Below, one piece after another: positions 30,679 through 40,081 of a DNA stretch of 64,000 bases (position 1 is the first letter of the stretch; each line of letters opens with the position of its first letter). The translations under genes were made by a program, and so were the position numbers. The stretch spans positions 1,630,471-1,694,470 of the forward strand of contig NZ_JABEPQ010000001.1 of NCBI RefSeq assembly GCF_013041615.1, written 5' to 3'. Under the pieces are notes generated by a model. The model saw only the letters and a list, made by a program, of their open reading frames with translations, was not told the origin of the DNA and searched no databases. This DNA comes from Knoellia koreensis. GTDB taxonomy: Bacteria; Actinomycetota; Actinomycetes; Actinomycetales; Dermatophilaceae.

Positions 30679-32361
30679 TCAGCGGGCTCGGGCGACCCGG
30701 CCCTCGTCCCAGACCGGCTCGTCCGACTCGTAGACCGAGCCGTCGGCACCGAACACGACGAAGCGGTCGAAACCACGGGCGAACCACCGGTCGTGCGTGA
30801 CCGCGAGGACCGTGCCCTCGAAGGCCGCCAGCCCCTCCTCCAACGCCTCCGCCGAGTGCAGGTCGAGGTTGTCGGTCGGCTCGTCCAGCAGCAGGCAGGT
30901 GGCGCCCGACAGCTCGAGCAGCAGGATCTGGAAGCGCGCCTGCTGCCCACCGGACAGCGAGTCGAAGGTCTGCTCCGACGCCCGCGCCAGGCCGTACCGG
31001 TCGAGTACCTTCGCGGCCTGCTCACGCGGCATACCCGCCCGGTGTTCGTCCCCACGATGGAGGATCTCGAGCAGCGTCCGGCGCGCGAGCGCGGGTTGCT
31101 CGTGGGTCTGGGCGAACCATCCCGGCCGCACGCGCGCGCCCAGCCGCAGCCGCCCCGTGTGCGCGACTGGCGTCGGCACGACGTCGCCGACTGGCCGGTG
31201 CTCGGCGTCGGGGTCGGACCCGCCGGCCGCCACCAGCCTCAGGAAGTGCGACTTCCCCGACCCGTTGGACCCGAGCACCGCGACGCGCTCGCCGTACCAG
31301 ACCTCGAGGTCGAACGGCTTCATCAGGCCGGTCAGCTCCAGACCCTCGGCGATGACCGCGCGCTTGGCCGTGCGACCACCGGTAAGACGCATACGGACGT
31401 TCTGCCGCAAGGGAACTGCTTCGGGTGGACCGGCCGCCTCGAACTTCGCGAGGCGGGTCTGCGCGGCACGGTAACGACTCGCCATCCCGTCGTTGTACTC
31501 GGACTTCACACGCAGGGTCTGCACGAGAGTCTTGAGCTTCGCGTGCTCCTCGTCCCAGCGGCGGCGCAGCTCCTCGAGGTTGTCGTTCCGGTCCTCGCGC
31601 GCCTGGTGGTAGGTGGCGAACCGTCCCGCGTGCACCCACAGCGTCGACCCCGCGGCACCGGGCTCGAGGGTCGCGATCCGGGTGGCCACCCGGTCGAGCA
31701 GCTCGCGGTCGTGGCTGACGAACAGCACCGTCTTGGGCGACGCGACGAGCTGGTCCTCGAGCCAGCGCTTGGCCGGGACGTCCAGGTAGTTGTCCGGCTC
31801 GTCGAGCAGCAGCACCTCATCCGGCCCGCGCAGCAGCGCCTCGAGCACGACCCGCTTCTGCTCCCCACCCGACAGCGTCGTGACCTTGCGCCACTGGGCC
31901 TGCTCGAACGGCATGCCGAGCGCCGCGACCGTGCAGACGTCCCACAGCGTCTCGTACTCGTACCCGCCGACGTCCGCCCAGTCGACGAGCGCCTGGGCGT
32001 AGGCCAGCTGGTCGGCCTCGCTGTCGCGCTCCATCATGAGCAGCTCGGTGCGCTCGATCTCCGCGGCCGCCAGGCGCACCGGCTCGGGCGCGACCGACAC
32101 CAGCAGGTCGCGCACGGTCGAGTCGTCACGCACCGACCCGATGAACTGGCGCATCACCCCCAGGCCGCCCGAGCGCGTCACCGCTCCGTCGTGGGCGGCG
32201 AGGTCACCGGCGATGATCCGCCCAAGGGTCGTCTTGCCGGTGCCGTTGGGGCCGATGAGCGCCACCTTGGTGCCCTCACCGACCCGCAGGGACACCTCGT
32301 CGAGCAGCGGCCTGCCGTCGGGCAGGACGAAGCTGACGGAGTTGACGTCGAGATGGCCCAC
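30679..32361 (-). CDS. ABC-F family ATP-binding protein
   Basis: A protein of 560 residues with two ATPase domains and no membrane segment. First: GPNGTGKTT, LSGGEQKR, LLLDEPDNYLD. Second: GSNGSGKSH, LSGGQQARF, LLLDEPTDNLD. The ~90-residue charged linker with LEELRRRWDEEHAKLKTLVQTL reaches into the ribosome in this family. ABC-F proteins rescue or protect ribosomes; a specific antibiotic role cannot be inferred. Start GTG 32361 has GGAGGAT upstream, better than the longer reading through an 8-mer. Confidence 0.92.
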   Translation of the reverse strand: MGHLDVNSVSFVLPDGRPLLDEVSLRVGEGTKVALIGPNGTGKTTLGRIIAGDLAAHDGAVTRSGGLGVMRQFIGSVRDDSTVRDLLVSVAPEPVRLAAAEIERTELLMMERDSEADQLAYAQALVDWADVGGYEYETLWDVCTVAALGMPFEQAQWRKVTTLSGGEQKRVVLEALLRGPDEVLLLDEPDNYLDVPAKRWLEDQLVASPKTVLFVSHDRELLDRVATRIATLEPGAAGSTLWVHAGRFATYHQAREDRNDNLEELRRRWDEEHAKLKTLVQTLRVKSEYNDGMASRYRAAQTRLAKFEAAGPPEAVPLRQNVRMRLTGGRTAKRAVIAEGLELTGLMKPFDLEVWYGERVAVLGSNGSGKSHFLRLVAAGGSDPDAEHRPVGDVVPTPVAHTGRLRLGARVRPGWFAQTHEQPALARRTLLEILHRGDEHRAGMPREQAAKVLDRYGLARASEQTFDSLSGGQQARFQILLLELSGATCLLLDEPTDNLDLHSAEALEEGLAAFEGTVLAVTHDRWFARGFDRFVVFGADGSVYESDEPVWDEGRVARAR

Positions 32362-32535
32362 GAGGGTCCATCCTCCGGTATGCCGCGTGGTCGCGTCACC
32401 CGATTTGCTCGCCTTCACTTTGGGCCACGCGTCAGGGCCGCGTGCGTAAACAGTTCACCAAGTCCCGGACGTGGGCGGCAACGGTTGCCCATCATGGAGG
32501 AAGCCCAATCCCCTGTGCCGCCAAGGAAACCAGCC

Positions 32536-33426
32536 GTGTCCACGATCTCCCTCCGCCCGTCAGCCCTCGGTAGGTTCGTCGCCGTGGTGCTCCTGTTCGC
32601 CGCGACCGTCGTCGCCCTGCCCGGGGTGGCCCGCGCGGCCGGGTCGTCCGGCAACGGCTCGACCGACCGCGCCATGTGGGTGTGGGACACGACCGACCCG
32701 GGGGCGATCGTCGACCTCGCCGTCGCGACCGGCATCACCCGGCTGTATGCCGCCGTGCCCCCGAACGTGGGGACGAGCCCCCAGCTCGGCGACCTCACCG
32801 AGCTGGTCCGGCAGGCCACCGCGGCCGGCATCCGCGTCGACGCCCTCGGCGGCGACCCCGGCTGGGTCGACAACCCGACCTGGGTCGTCACCAACTGGCT
32901 GCGCCCCGCCCTGGCCACCGGGCTCTTCACCGGAGTCCACGTGGACATCGAGCCCTACTCGACCAAAGCCTGGAGCACCAAGCGGGCCACCGTCGTCAAG
33001 CGCTGGCTGACCACGATGGACACCCTTCGAGCGAACACCGGCGGTGCACCGCTCGAGGCGGACATCCCGTTCTGGCTCGACCAGGTGCCCGCCAACGGGT
33101 CCACGCTCGACCGCGAGCTCATGCGTCGCACCGACGGCGTGGCCGTGATGGCCTACCGCAACACCGCCGACGGACCCGACGGCACGATCGCCTTGTCCGC
33201 CAAGGTGATCCGCGCGGGCGAGGACCTCGGGGTTCCGGTTCGCATCGGCCAGGAGGCGACCTACCTCGGAGATGCCCCGACCGAGACCAAGCAGACCTTC
33301 TACGGCCACACCCGCAGCGCGATGGAGGTCCAGCTGTCGCTTGTGGCCGACGCCTATGCGGGCTCGCCGGCGTTCGCCGGCTTCGCGATCCACGACGCAG
33401 CGGGGTATGCCGCCATGACGCCGTGA
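32536..33426 (+). CDS. Secreted TIM-barrel/glycosidase-like protein of unknown function
   Basis: A protein of 296 residues. A signal peptide with hydrophobic core LGRFVAVVLLFAATVVALPG ends at ARA-AG. The mature part shows alternating strand-helix pattern with HVDIEPY, EADIPFWLDQV and DGVAVMAYRN, reminiscent of (beta/alpha)8 putative glycosyl hydrolases with acidic residues at strand ends. No exact family was recognised. GTG 32536 has AAGGAA 8 bases upstream; ATG 32494 would bury the signal peptide. Convergent with truA. Confidence 0.7.
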   Translation: MSTISLRPSALGRFVAVVLLFAATVVALPGVARAAGSSGNGSTDRAMWVWDTTDPGAIVDLAVATGITRLYAAVPPNVGTSPQLGDLTELVRQATAAGIRVDALGGDPGWVDNPTWVVTNWLRPALATGLFTGVHVDIEPYSTKAWSTKRATVVKRWLTTMDTLRANTGGAPLEADIPFWLDQVPANGSTLDRELMRRTDGVAVMAYRNTADGPDGTIALSAKVIRAGEDLGVPVRIGQEATYLGDAPTETKQTFYGHTRSAMEVQLSLVADAYAGSPAFAGFAIHDAAGYAAMTP

Positions 33427-33445
33427 GTGCGCGGGGTCGCCGCGG

Positions 33446-34291
33446 TCAGTCGAGCGTCCGCACGGCCCGCGCCTCCTCGGCGCGCGCCGCCAGCTCGGTG
33501 TCGGCCGGGTAGACGACCTCCTCGAGCGAGAGGCCGTGCGGCGGCATGACGACCACGCCCGGGTCGCGTACGCCGGCCCGCAGCACCTCCGCCGGCCACT
33601 GCACTGGTTTGCGCCCCTCCCCCACGGGCACGACGGCACCCACCAGCGAGCGCACCATCGAGTGGCAGAACGCGTCCGCGACCACGGTCGCCTCGAGCAG
33701 CCCGTCGCCGCGGCGGGTCCACGAGTACTCGAGCAGTGTGCGCACCGTCGTGGCCCCCTCGCGACGCTTGCAGAAGGCGGCGAAGTCGGCGAGGCCGACC
33801 AGCGACCGCGCACCAGCGTCCATCGCGGTGACGTCGAGCGGCCGCTTGACCACCACGATCTCGTTGCGACGCAACGGGTCCAGCGTCTCCAGCCGGTCCG
33901 ACACGAGGTAGCGGTAGCGCCGCCGCAGCGCGGAGAACCGGGCGTCGAAACCCTCGGGAGCCTCCGTCACCGCGTGCACGACGATGTCCCCGGGCAGGAT
34001 GCCGCGCAGCCGGGTCAAGGCGGCTTCCTCGGGCAGTCGGTCGGACCGACCCACCACGGCGGCCCACGCGGCGGGGTCCACGTCGGCGTGGGCCACCTGC
34101 CCCCGCGCGTGCACCCCCGCATCCGTGCGCCCGGCGACCGTCAGCCGCACCGGGCTCTGCACCCGCAGCAGCGTCGTCAGCGCCGCCGACAGCTCGCCCT
34201 CGACCGTCCGCCGCCCGGGCTGGGCCGCCCACCCGGAGAAGTCAGTGCCGTCGTAGGCCAGGTCGAGCCGGAGGCGCAGCGACTCGTCCAT
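33446..34291 (-). CDS. truA: tRNA pseudouridine synthase A
   Basis: A protein of 281 residues. It makes pseudouridine at tRNA positions 38-40. The nucleophilic Asp is in VAGRTDAGVHARGQVAH; RYRYLV and RSLVGAVVPVGEGR are conserved. In most actinobacteria truA follows rplQ directly; here an MFS gene on the opposite strand and a small acidic-protein gene lie between. Confidence 0.97.
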   Translation of the reverse strand: MDESLRLRLDLAYDGTDFSGWAAQPGRRTVEGELSAALTTLLRVQSPVRLTVAGRTDAGVHARGQVAHADVDPAAWAAVVGRSDRLPEEAALTRLRGILPGDIVVHAVTEAPEGFDARFSALRRRYRYLVSDRLETLDPLRRNEIVVVKRPLDVTAMDAGARSLVGLADFAAFCKRREGATTVRTLLEYSWTRRGDGLLEATVVADAFCHSMVRSLVGAVVPVGEGRKPVQWPAEVLRAGVRDPGVVVMPPHGLSLEEVVYPADTELAARAEEARAVRTLD

Positions 34292-34339
34292 CCCACCAGC
34301 CTATCGAGCGGTACCGCCTCCCTCTGCCAGAGTGTGGCC

Positions 34340-35527
34340 GTGGTCAGTGGAGTCCACACCGGACCTGAGGTGTCGCTCGGACGTCGGCGCGCAGCCGTCG
34401 CGGCGACCTTCGCCGTGCAGGGCCTGCTGTTCATCTCGCTCACCACCCGGCTGCCGCGGTTCCAGGAACGCTGGCACCTGTCCGAGCTCGCGGTCTCCGG
34501 GCTGCTGCTCATGGTGGTGCTGCTGGCAGGCGCCGGATCGGTGCTCGCCGAGGTCGGAGCCCGGCGCCACGGCAGCGCCACGCTGCTGCGGGCGGCGTTG
34601 GTGGTGGCCGGGATCGGGCTCGCGGTGGTGGCCGTGGCACCCGCGCGAGCCGTCTTCGTCGCCGGCCTCGCGGCATACGGCCTGGCGCTCGGCGCCATCG
34701 ACGCGGCCACCAACATGCAGGCGGTCGCGCTCGAGCACCGTTACGGCCGCACCATCCTGCCGACCTTCCACGGCGCCTGGACCAGCGGCGGCATCGTGGC
34801 CACCCTGGTCGCCATCGCAGTGAGCGGCATCGGCATCACCGCCGGCCTGCTCCCGTTGGCCGTCCTCGCGCCCCTCGTCGCCCTCACCGCACCGCTCCTC
34901 CCCCGCTCGGCGGACGTCGAGCCGGCCCGCGGCTCGGCCGTGGCCCCACGCATCCCGTGGCGACAGCTGATGCTGCTCGGTGCCGCGATGGTGCTCTTCT
35001 ACATGGTCGACACGGCGGCGACGACGTGGGGGCCGGTCTTCCTGCGCTCCGCACACGACGCGCCCACCTGGCTGCTGCCCCTGGCGACGCTGCCCTACCT
35101 CGTGGCCAGCGGCCTGACCCGGCTCGCCGGGGACGCCGCCGTCGACCGTTGGGGCGCGGTGCCCATCCTCAGGGCCGGTGCCCTGGTGGCGGCCGCGGCG
35201 CTGGCGGTCATCGTGTTCTCGCCGTCGTGGCCGGTCGCCGTGGCCGGGTTCACCGTGCTCGGCGCATCGGTGGCCGTCATCGCACCCCTGTCGTTCTCGG
35301 CGGCGGCAGCAGTCGCCGGGGACGGGGTCGACGAGGCCGACCGACGCGCCCGCGTCGACGCGGTCATCGCCCGGTTCAACCAGTTCAACTACGTCGGCGG
35401 CCTGCTCGGGGCCGTCCTCACCGGCGCGGTCGGCTCGGGGTCGCTGCGGGTCGGGTTCGCGGTGCCGATGGTGCTCGTGCTCGCGATCATCCCGCTGGCC
35501 GGGGCCTTCCGCAGCGTCCGCGGCTGA
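34340..35527 (+). CDS. MFS transporter
   Basis: A protein of 395 residues with about 12 membrane helices and a short central loop (~residues 195-210). The first helix region VAATFAVQGLLFISLTTRLPRFQ and the TNMQAVALEHRYGRTILPTFHG segment are like YbjJ-type transporters in actinobacteria. Start is GTG 34340 (GTG 34334 also possible); no ribosome site is seen. It runs divergent to truA with 48 bp between starts. Substrate unknown. Confidence 0.88.
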   Translation: MVSGVHTGPEVSLGRRRAAVAATFAVQGLLFISLTTRLPRFQERWHLSELAVSGLLLMVVLLAGAGSVLAEVGARRHGSATLLRAALVVAGIGLAVVAVAPARAVFVAGLAAYGLALGAIDAATNMQAVALEHRYGRTILPTFHGAWTSGGIVATLVAIAVSGIGITAGLLPLAVLAPLVALTAPLLPRSADVEPARGSAVAPRIPWRQLMLLGAAMVLFYMVDTAATTWGPVFLRSAHDAPTWLLPLATLPYLVASGLTRLAGDAAVDRWGAVPILRAGALVAAAALAVIVFSPSWPVAVAGFTVLGASVAVIAPLSFSAAAAVAGDGVDEADRRARVDAVIARFNQFNYVGGLLGAVLTGAVGSGSLRVGFAVPMVLVLAIIPLAGAFRSVRG

Positions 35528-35534
35528 GGCGCCC

Positions 35535-35738
35535 TCAGTCGCCGATCTCGAGCTGGTTGCCGTCCGCGTCCGTCGCCTCGGTGGCTTGGTCCTGCTCGTT
35601 GTCGAGGTCGACCAGCCGGGCCGTCCCGGTCTCCTGCGGCTCCTCGATCACCTCGGTGTCGGTGTTGTCGACGTCCGCGGCCTCGGCCTTCTTCTCGGCC
35701 TCCTGGAACGCCTCCGACCCGCGCGGGTTCTCGCTCAT
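35535..35738 (-). CDS. Small acidic, probably disordered protein
   Basis: A protein of 67 residues, rich in Glu, Asp, Thr and Ala, with a strong GGAGGT site before ATG 35738 that supports it as real. No hydrophobic segment or known domain. The TARLVDLD stretch faintly recalls the AATLVD.D stretch in the linkers of ribosomal proteins L4 and L17 here. It lies downstream of rplQ, beyond a terminator. Confidence 0.65.
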   Translation of the reverse strand: MSENPRGSEAFQEAEKKAEAADVDNTDTEVIEEPQETGTARLVDLDNEQDQATEATDADGNQLEIGD

Positions 35739-35847
35739 CTCGCCACCTCCAGATGCAGTGCGACCGACAAGCGTGCGGTCGCCGTGCGTTCCACGCTAGC
35801 CGTGCCGGCGGCGACCCGCATGCGGTCGCGAGCCCGCGGCATACGCG

Positions 35848-35885
35848 AACGGGCCGCCCACCGTTGCACAGGTGGGCGGCCCGTT
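35848..35885 (-). terminator. 15-bp hairpin downstream of rplQ
   Basis: Perfect arms 35848-35862 and 35871-35885 around an 8-base loop, 18 bases after the rplQ stop. It ends the alpha operon. An 8-mer copy (35837) follows directly. Confidence 0.8.
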
Positions 35886-35902
35886 CCGGGTGCTGCGTGG
35901 CG

Positions 35903-36616
35903 TCAGGCGCCGGCCTTGGTGAAGCCAGCGGCCTCGGCGTCCTCGGCGGACTTGAACCAGAACTCGGCAATGGTCTGGTCGTACCACTGGCCGTCGGGCT
36001 CGTGGTACTTGCCCGAGTCGCCGTTGCCCTTGACCGTGTACTCGGCGTCGGGCGAGGAACCGTCCTCGTTCGCGACGACGGCACCGGCCGGGACCTCCTT
36101 GGCCGAAGCCTCGGTGGTGTCGGCGTCGACGAGCGTCGCGGCCTCGGTGGCCTCCGACTCCTTGGCCTCGTCGGCCTTCTTGGCGTCCTTCTTCTCGGCG
36201 TCCTTGGCAGCGCGCTTCGTGGCGGCCTCCGCCTCCTTGACCGTCGCCTTCTTGGCCAGCGGCTCGCGGACGAGCTCGATCACGGCCATGGGGGCGTTGT
36301 CACCCTTGCGGGCGCCGATCTTGGTGATGCGGGTGTAGCCACCCGGACGCTCGGCCATGTCGGGCGCGATCTCGGTGAAGAGGCGGTGCACGACACCCTT
36401 GTCCGAGATGACCGACAGGACCCGGCGACGGGCGTGCAGGTCACCGCGCTTGGCGAAGGTGATGAGCCGCTCGGCCAGCGGGCGCAGCCGCTTGGCCTTG
36501 GCCTCGGTCGTGGTGATCGAGTCGTGCTCGAACAGCGAGGTGGCCAGGTTGGCCAGGATCAGCCGCTCGTGCGCCGGACCGCCGCCGAGACGGGGACCCT
36601 TGGTGGGGGTAGGCAT
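35903..36616 (-). CDS. rplQ: 50S ribosomal protein L17 with C-terminal linker and extra domain
   Basis: A protein of 237 residues, about twice the normal length. Residues 1-120 are standard L17 ([40 protein letters not shown]). Residues 121-192 are a Lys/Ala/Glu-rich linker. Residues ~193-235 form a compact domain: VKGN..S.KYH.P...WYD.T.AE.WF.(S/T)AE.AEAAGF. The same domain ends ribosomal protein L4 in this window. It resembles what databases call a 'sunset' domain, of unknown function. The extension should lie near the exit-tunnel side, where L17 sits. Confidence 0.95.
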   Translation of the reverse strand: MPTPTKGPRLGGGPAHERLILANLATSLFEHDSITTTEAKAKRLRPLAERLITFAKRGDLHARRRVLSVISDKGVVHRLFTEIAPDMAERPGGYTRITKIGARKGDNAPMAVIELVREPLAKKATVKEAEAATKRAAKDAEKKDAKKADEAKESEATEAATLVDADTTEASAKEVPAGAVVANEDGSSPDAEYTVKGNGDSGKYHEPDGQWYDQTIAEFWFKSAEDAEAAGFTKAGA

Positions 36617-36643
36617 TTCGTAGTTCTCCTTGGTGTGCGACCC

Positions 36644-36676
36644 GCTGTCGGACCCGACCGGGTCGGGTCCGACAGC
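36644..36676. repeat. Near-perfect 33-bp palindrome between rpoA and rplQ
   Basis: Arms 36644-36659 and 36661-36676 are fully complementary with one base between. In the transcript this makes a long hairpin 17 bases after the rpoA stop (the stop is at 36694). It may be an attenuator or an RNase processing site tuning rplQ. Confidence 0.7.
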
Positions 36677-36693
36677 GCGTCAACGGCGGTTGG

Positions 36694-37728
36694 TCAGAGC
36701 TGCTCGTCCTCGGCCAGCGAACGGCCATCGGCGTCGAAGTCGTCGTCGTAGTCGCCGTAGTTGTCGGCGATGGCGGACGGGTCGAACCCGGGCGGGCTGT
36801 CCTTGAGCGCCAGGCCCATGCCGGCCAGCTTGGCCTTGACCTCGTCGATCGACTTCGCACCGAAGTTGCGGATGTCGAGCAGGTCGGCCTCGCTGCGTCC
36901 CACGAGCTCACCCACGGTGTGGATGCCCTCGCGCTTGAGGCAGTTGTAGGACCGGACGGTCAGGTCGAGGTCCTCGATCGGCAGGGCCAGGTCGGCGGCC
37001 AGGGCGGCGTCGGTCGGCGACGGGCCCATGTCGATGCCCTCGGCCTCGACGTTGAGCTCGCGGGCCAGGCCGAACAGCTCGACCAGGGTCTTGCCGGCGG
37101 AGGCCATGGCGTCACGCGGCGCCATCGAGTTCTTGGTCTCGACGTCGACGATGAGCTTGTCGAAGTCGGTGCGCTGCTCGACACGGGTCGCCTCGACCTT
37201 GTAGGTCACGGCCAGCACCGGCGAGTAGATCGAGTCGACCGGGATGCGGCCGATCTCCTGGTCACCGGACTTGTTCTGGTTGGCGGAGACGTAGCCGCGA
37301 CCGCGCTCGACGGTCAGCTCCATCTCGATCTTGCCCTTGCCGTTGAGCGTGGCGATGTGCAGGTCGGGGTTGTGGATCTCGACCCCGGCCGGCGGCGCGA
37401 TGTCGGCCGCGGTGACCGCGCCCGCACCCTGCTTGCGCAGGTACATCACGACCGGCTCGTCGTGCTCGGAGGAGACGACCAGGCCCTTGATGTTGAGGAT
37501 GATCTCGGTGACGTCCTCCTTGACCCCGGGGATCGTGGAGAACTCGTGCAGCACACCGTCGATGCGGATGCTGGTGACCGACGCACCGGGGATGCTCGAG
37601 AGCAGGGTGCGGCGAAGCGAGTTGCCGAGCGTGTAGCCGAAGCCGGGCTCGAGGGGCTCGATGACGAAGCGGCTGCGGTTGTCCGCAACGACCTCTTCGC
37701 TGAGGGTGGGGCGCTGTGCGATGAGCAC
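36694..37728 (-). CDS. rpoA: RNA polymerase alpha subunit
   Basis: A protein of 344 residues. The N-terminal domain has [31 protein letters not shown]; the C-terminal domain (~residues 260-325) has the UP-element/activator-contact helices with [25 protein letters not shown] and [15 protein letters not shown]. The tail is acidic. It is the sixth gene of the alpha operon (infA-rpmJ-rpsM-rpsK-rpsD-rpoA-rplQ). Confidence 0.98.
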   Translation of the reverse strand: MLIAQRPTLSEEVVADNRSRFVIEPLEPGFGYTLGNSLRRTLLSSIPGASVTSIRIDGVLHEFSTIPGVKEDVTEIILNIKGLVVSSEHDEPVVMYLRKQGAGAVTAADIAPPAGVEIHNPDLHIATLNGKGKIEMELTVERGRGYVSANQNKSGDQEIGRIPVDSIYSPVLAVTYKVEATRVEQRTDFDKLIVDVETKNSMAPRDAMASAGKTLVELFGLARELNVEAEGIDMGPSPTDAALAADLALPIEDLDLTVRSYNCLKREGIHTVGELVGRSEADLLDIRNFGAKSIDEVKAKLAGMGLALKDSPPGFDPSAIADNYGDYDDDFDADGRSLAEDEQL

Positions 37729-37832
37729 GCTGTTCTTCCTTTCCGTCGGCGACCGCTATATGACGCCGATGAATGCGCCGGGTGTCACCCGGCCGGCCGG
37801 CCCACCTCTGTCCGTGGACCGGACCACACCCG

Positions 37833-37875
37833 GGAGGTATGCCGCGTGCGCAGGGCGCGCACGCGGCATACCTCC
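37833..37875. terminator. 18-bp hairpin of two facing 8-mers between rpsD and rpoA
   Basis: Perfect arms 37833-37850 and 37858-37875 with a 7-base loop, beginning just after the rpsD stop. It lies inside an operon between co-directional genes, so partial termination or processing is more likely than full stop. Confidence 0.7.
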
Positions 37876-37882
37876 GCGTGGG

Positions 37883-38491
37883 TCAGTTCTTCGAGTAGAG
37901 CTCGACGATCAGCTGCTCGGTGAGGATCGTGTCGATCTGCTCACGCACGGGCAGCTGGTGGATCATGATCTGCAGCGAGCCCGGGACGACCTGCAGCCAG
38001 GCCGGGGTGGGGCGCTCGCCGAAGGTCTGACGGGCCAGTTCGAAGGGATAGGTCTCCGCAGACTTCTTGCGGACGGTGATGATGTCGTACTGCTCGACGC
38101 GGTACGACGGGACGTCGACGCGCACGCCGTTGACCTCGAAGTGGCCGTGCGTCACCAGCTGGCGGGCTGCACGACGGGTGCGGGCCAGGCCGGCGCGGTA
38201 GACCACGTTGTCCAGGCGGGACTCGAGGATCTGCAGGAGGATGTCACCGGTCTTGCCGGAGCGCTTGGAGGCTTCCTCGTAGTAGCCACGGAACTGCTTC
38301 TCCATGACGCCGTAGGTGAAGCGGGCCTTCTGCTTCTCCTGCAGCTGGGTGAGGTACTCCTTCTCCTGCATCCGGCGACGGCCGTGCTGGCCGGGCGGGA
38401 ACGGGCGGAGCTCGAAGTTCTTGTCGCCGCCGACGAGGTCGACCTTGAGACGACGCGACTTCTTGGTGATGGGTCCGGTGTAACGGGCCAT
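37883..38491 (-). CDS. rpsD: 30S ribosomal protein S4
   Basis: A protein of 202 residues. ARYTGPITKKSRRLKVDL, the S4 RNA-binding domain (RLDNVVYRAGLARTRRAARQLVTHGHFEVNGVRVDVPSYRV) and the terminal ELYSKN match. It is the cysteine-free (non-zinc) form of S4. S4 nucleates 30S assembly. Confidence 0.98.
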   Translation of the reverse strand: MARYTGPITKKSRRLKVDLVGGDKNFELRPFPPGQHGRRRMQEKEYLTQLQEKQKARFTYGVMEKQFRGYYEEASKRSGKTGDILLQILESRLDNVVYRAGLARTRRAARQLVTHGHFEVNGVRVDVPSYRVEQYDIITVRKKSAETYPFELARQTFGERPTPAWLQVVPGSLQIMIHQLPVREQIDTILTEQLIVELYSKN

Positions 38492-38517
38492 GGTTCTCTA
38501 CTCTCTCTTCCCGTTAC

Positions 38518-38919
38518 TCAGACGCGGCGACGCTTGGGCGGACGGACACCGTTGTGCGGCGAAGGGGTGACGTCGCTGATCGCGCCGACCTCGAGGCCGG
38601 TGGCGGTCAGGGAACGGATCGCGGTCTCACGACCGGAGCCCGGGCCCTTGACGAAGACGTCGACCTTGCGCATGCCGTGCTCCATGGCGCGGCGGGCGGC
38701 AGCCTCGGCGGCCATCTGCGCGGCGAACGGGGTGGACTTGCGCGAGCCCTTGAAGCCGACCTGGCCGGCCGAGGCCCACGAGATCACCGCACCGGTCGGG
38801 TCGGTGATCGAGATGATGGTGTTGTTGAACGTGCTCTTGATGTGGGCCTGGCCCACGGCGACGTTCTTCTTCTCCTTGCGGCGCACCTTCTTGGCGCCGG
38901 CGCGAGTCTTCGGGGGCAT
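38518..38919 (-). CDS. rpsK: 30S ribosomal protein S11
   Basis: A protein of 133 residues. [50 protein letters not shown] and the end [18 protein letters not shown] are S11. Its ATG shares bases with the rpsM TAA (TAATG), so translation is coupled. Part of the 30S platform. Confidence 0.98.
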   Translation of the reverse strand: MPPKTRAGAKKVRRKEKKNVAVGQAHIKSTFNNTIISITDPTGAVISWASAGQVGFKGSRKSTPFAAQMAAEAAARRAMEHGMRKVDVFVKGPGSGRETAIRSLTATGLEVGAISDVTPSPHNGVRPPKRRRV

Positions 38920-39296
38920 TACTTACCAACCTTCTTCTTACCGGCCACGGTGCGCTTCGGGCCCTTGCGGGTGCGCGCGTTCGTCTTGGTGCGCTGACCA
39001 CGCACCGGGAGACCGCGACGGTGACGAAGGCCCTCGTAGGAGCCGATCTCGACCTTGCGGCGGATGTCAGCGGCGACCTCGCGACGGAGGTCACCCTCGT
39101 GCTTGACGTTCGCCTCGATGTAGTCGCGCAGCTTGACCAGGTCGTCGTCCGTGAGGTCGCGGACGCGGGTGTCCGGGTTGACCCCGGTGCTGGCGACTGC
39201 CTTCTGGGCGGTCGTACGACCGACCCCGAAGATGTACGTGAGTGCCACCTCGACGCGCTTCTCGCGCGGCAGGTCGACACCGACAAGACGTGCCAT
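38919..39296 (-). CDS. rpsM: 30S ribosomal protein S13
   Basis: A protein of 125 residues. [25 protein letters not shown] and [25 protein letters not shown] are S13. Start ATG 39296 has AAGGAAA upstream; a longer in-frame reading to 39440 lacks similarity. It contacts the 30S head and the A/P-site tRNAs. Confidence 0.98.
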   Translation of the reverse strand: MARLVGVDLPREKRVEVALTYIFGVGRTTAQKAVASTGVNPDTRVRDLTDDDLVKLRDYIEANVKHEGDLRREVAADIRRKVEIGSYEGLRHRRGLPVRGQRTKTNARTRKGPKRTVAGKKKVGK

Positions 39297-39385
39297 CTTG
39301 TGTGTTTCCTTTGCTGTTTCACCGGAGGTCTGGGGCAGTACCAGTCCGGGCCATGGGTCCGAGGTGAGTGCCTCGGGGCTCCGGT

Positions 39386-39405
39386 CCCCGGCCTCCGGGC
39401 CGGGG
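39386..39405. promoter_or_regulatory. Hairpin in the 243-bp rpmJ-rpsM gap
   Basis: Arms CCCCGGCC (39386-39393) and GGCCGGGG (39398-39405) with a TCCG loop. The gap 39297-39539 is unusually long for the alpha operon; apart from this hairpin I see no ORF or clear promoter in it, only one AT-richer patch near 39460. Confidence 0.5.
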
Positions 39406-39539
39406 GTGACGTCCTGGTCGGCGTGGAGAACGCCGCGCACAGGGGCCGGGTACCGCGATCAATTCACTTGTCATGCGCTCGCGAAGCTGCGAGGTCGTGC
39501 TGGGTCCGACTCCCTCGCGGGTGCCGGTGGTGGCTCTGG

Positions 39540-39653
39540 TCAGCCCTGGCGCTGCTTGTGGCGCAGGTTCTCGCAGATCACCATGACCCGGCCGTTGCGG
39601 CGGATCACCTTGCACTTGTCGCAGATCTTCTTGACGCTCGGCTGGACCTTCAT
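39540..39653 (-). CDS. rpmJ: 50S ribosomal protein L36
   Basis: A protein of 37 residues, [19 protein letters not shown] onward. The zinc ligands are C11, C14, C27 and H32 (KICDKCK ... VICENLRH), so this is the zinc-binding form of L36. It lies between infA and rpsM as usual. Confidence 0.97.
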   Translation of the reverse strand: MKVQPSVKKICDKCKVIRRNGRVMVICENLRHKQRQG

Positions 39654-39738
39654 AGCCTCTGCTTCGAGTCGATCTGGGCCCGCTGGCCGAGTGGTCAACG
39701 GGGTCTTGCGGGGTGGTGCTGGTCGTGCTGGTGGTGCG

Positions 39739-39960
39739 TCAGCGGTAGCGGAAGACGATCCGGCCACGGGTCAGGTCGTACGGGCTGAGCTCGACCACCA
39801 CACGGTCCTCGGGGAGGATCCGGATGTAGTGCTGACGCATCTTGCCCGAGATGTGAGCGAGAACCTTGTGACCGTTCGTGAGCTCGACCCGGAACATCGC
39901 GTTCGGGAGAGCCTCGACGATCGTGCCCTCGATCTCGATGACACCGTCCTTCTTGGCCAT
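39739..39960 (-). CDS. infA: Translation initiation factor IF-1
   Basis: A protein of 73 residues, one S1-like OB-fold: [61 protein letters not shown]. Binds the 30S A site. First gene of the alpha operon; a GGAGG lies just before the ATG. Confidence 0.98.
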   Translation of the reverse strand: MAKKDGVIEIEGTIVEALPNAMFRVELTNGHKVLAHISGKMRQHYIRILPEDRVVVELSPYDLTRGRIVFRYR

Positions 39961-40059
39961 AGCCTCCACAATCTGCTGCTCGTGCCCACGCCGAGACGCC
40001 GGTTTGCGCCTGGTGGATGGACACACGAATACGGCGCGCAGGTCGCGCACCGACGAACC

Positions 40060-40065
40060 AGTCTA
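40060..40065 (-). promoter_or_regulatory. Probable -10 of the infA (alpha) operon
   Basis: TAGACT on the minus strand (complement of 40060-40065) fits the TANNNT pattern, about 100 bases before the infA start. The -35 17 bases upstream (TTCGTG) is poor and already lies in the PIN remnant, so the remnant's insertion may have replaced the original -35. Confidence 0.35.
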
Positions 40066-40081
40066 CGTCAGGTCGCGCTGA

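Noticed and set aside
30679..32361. ABC-F gene as an antibiotic resistance determinant
   Set aside because: The family includes housekeeping ribosome factors and nothing in the linker or context points to a drug.
39297..39440. N-terminal extension of S13
   Set aside because: Sequence is not S13-like and an AAGGA site precedes ATG 39296.
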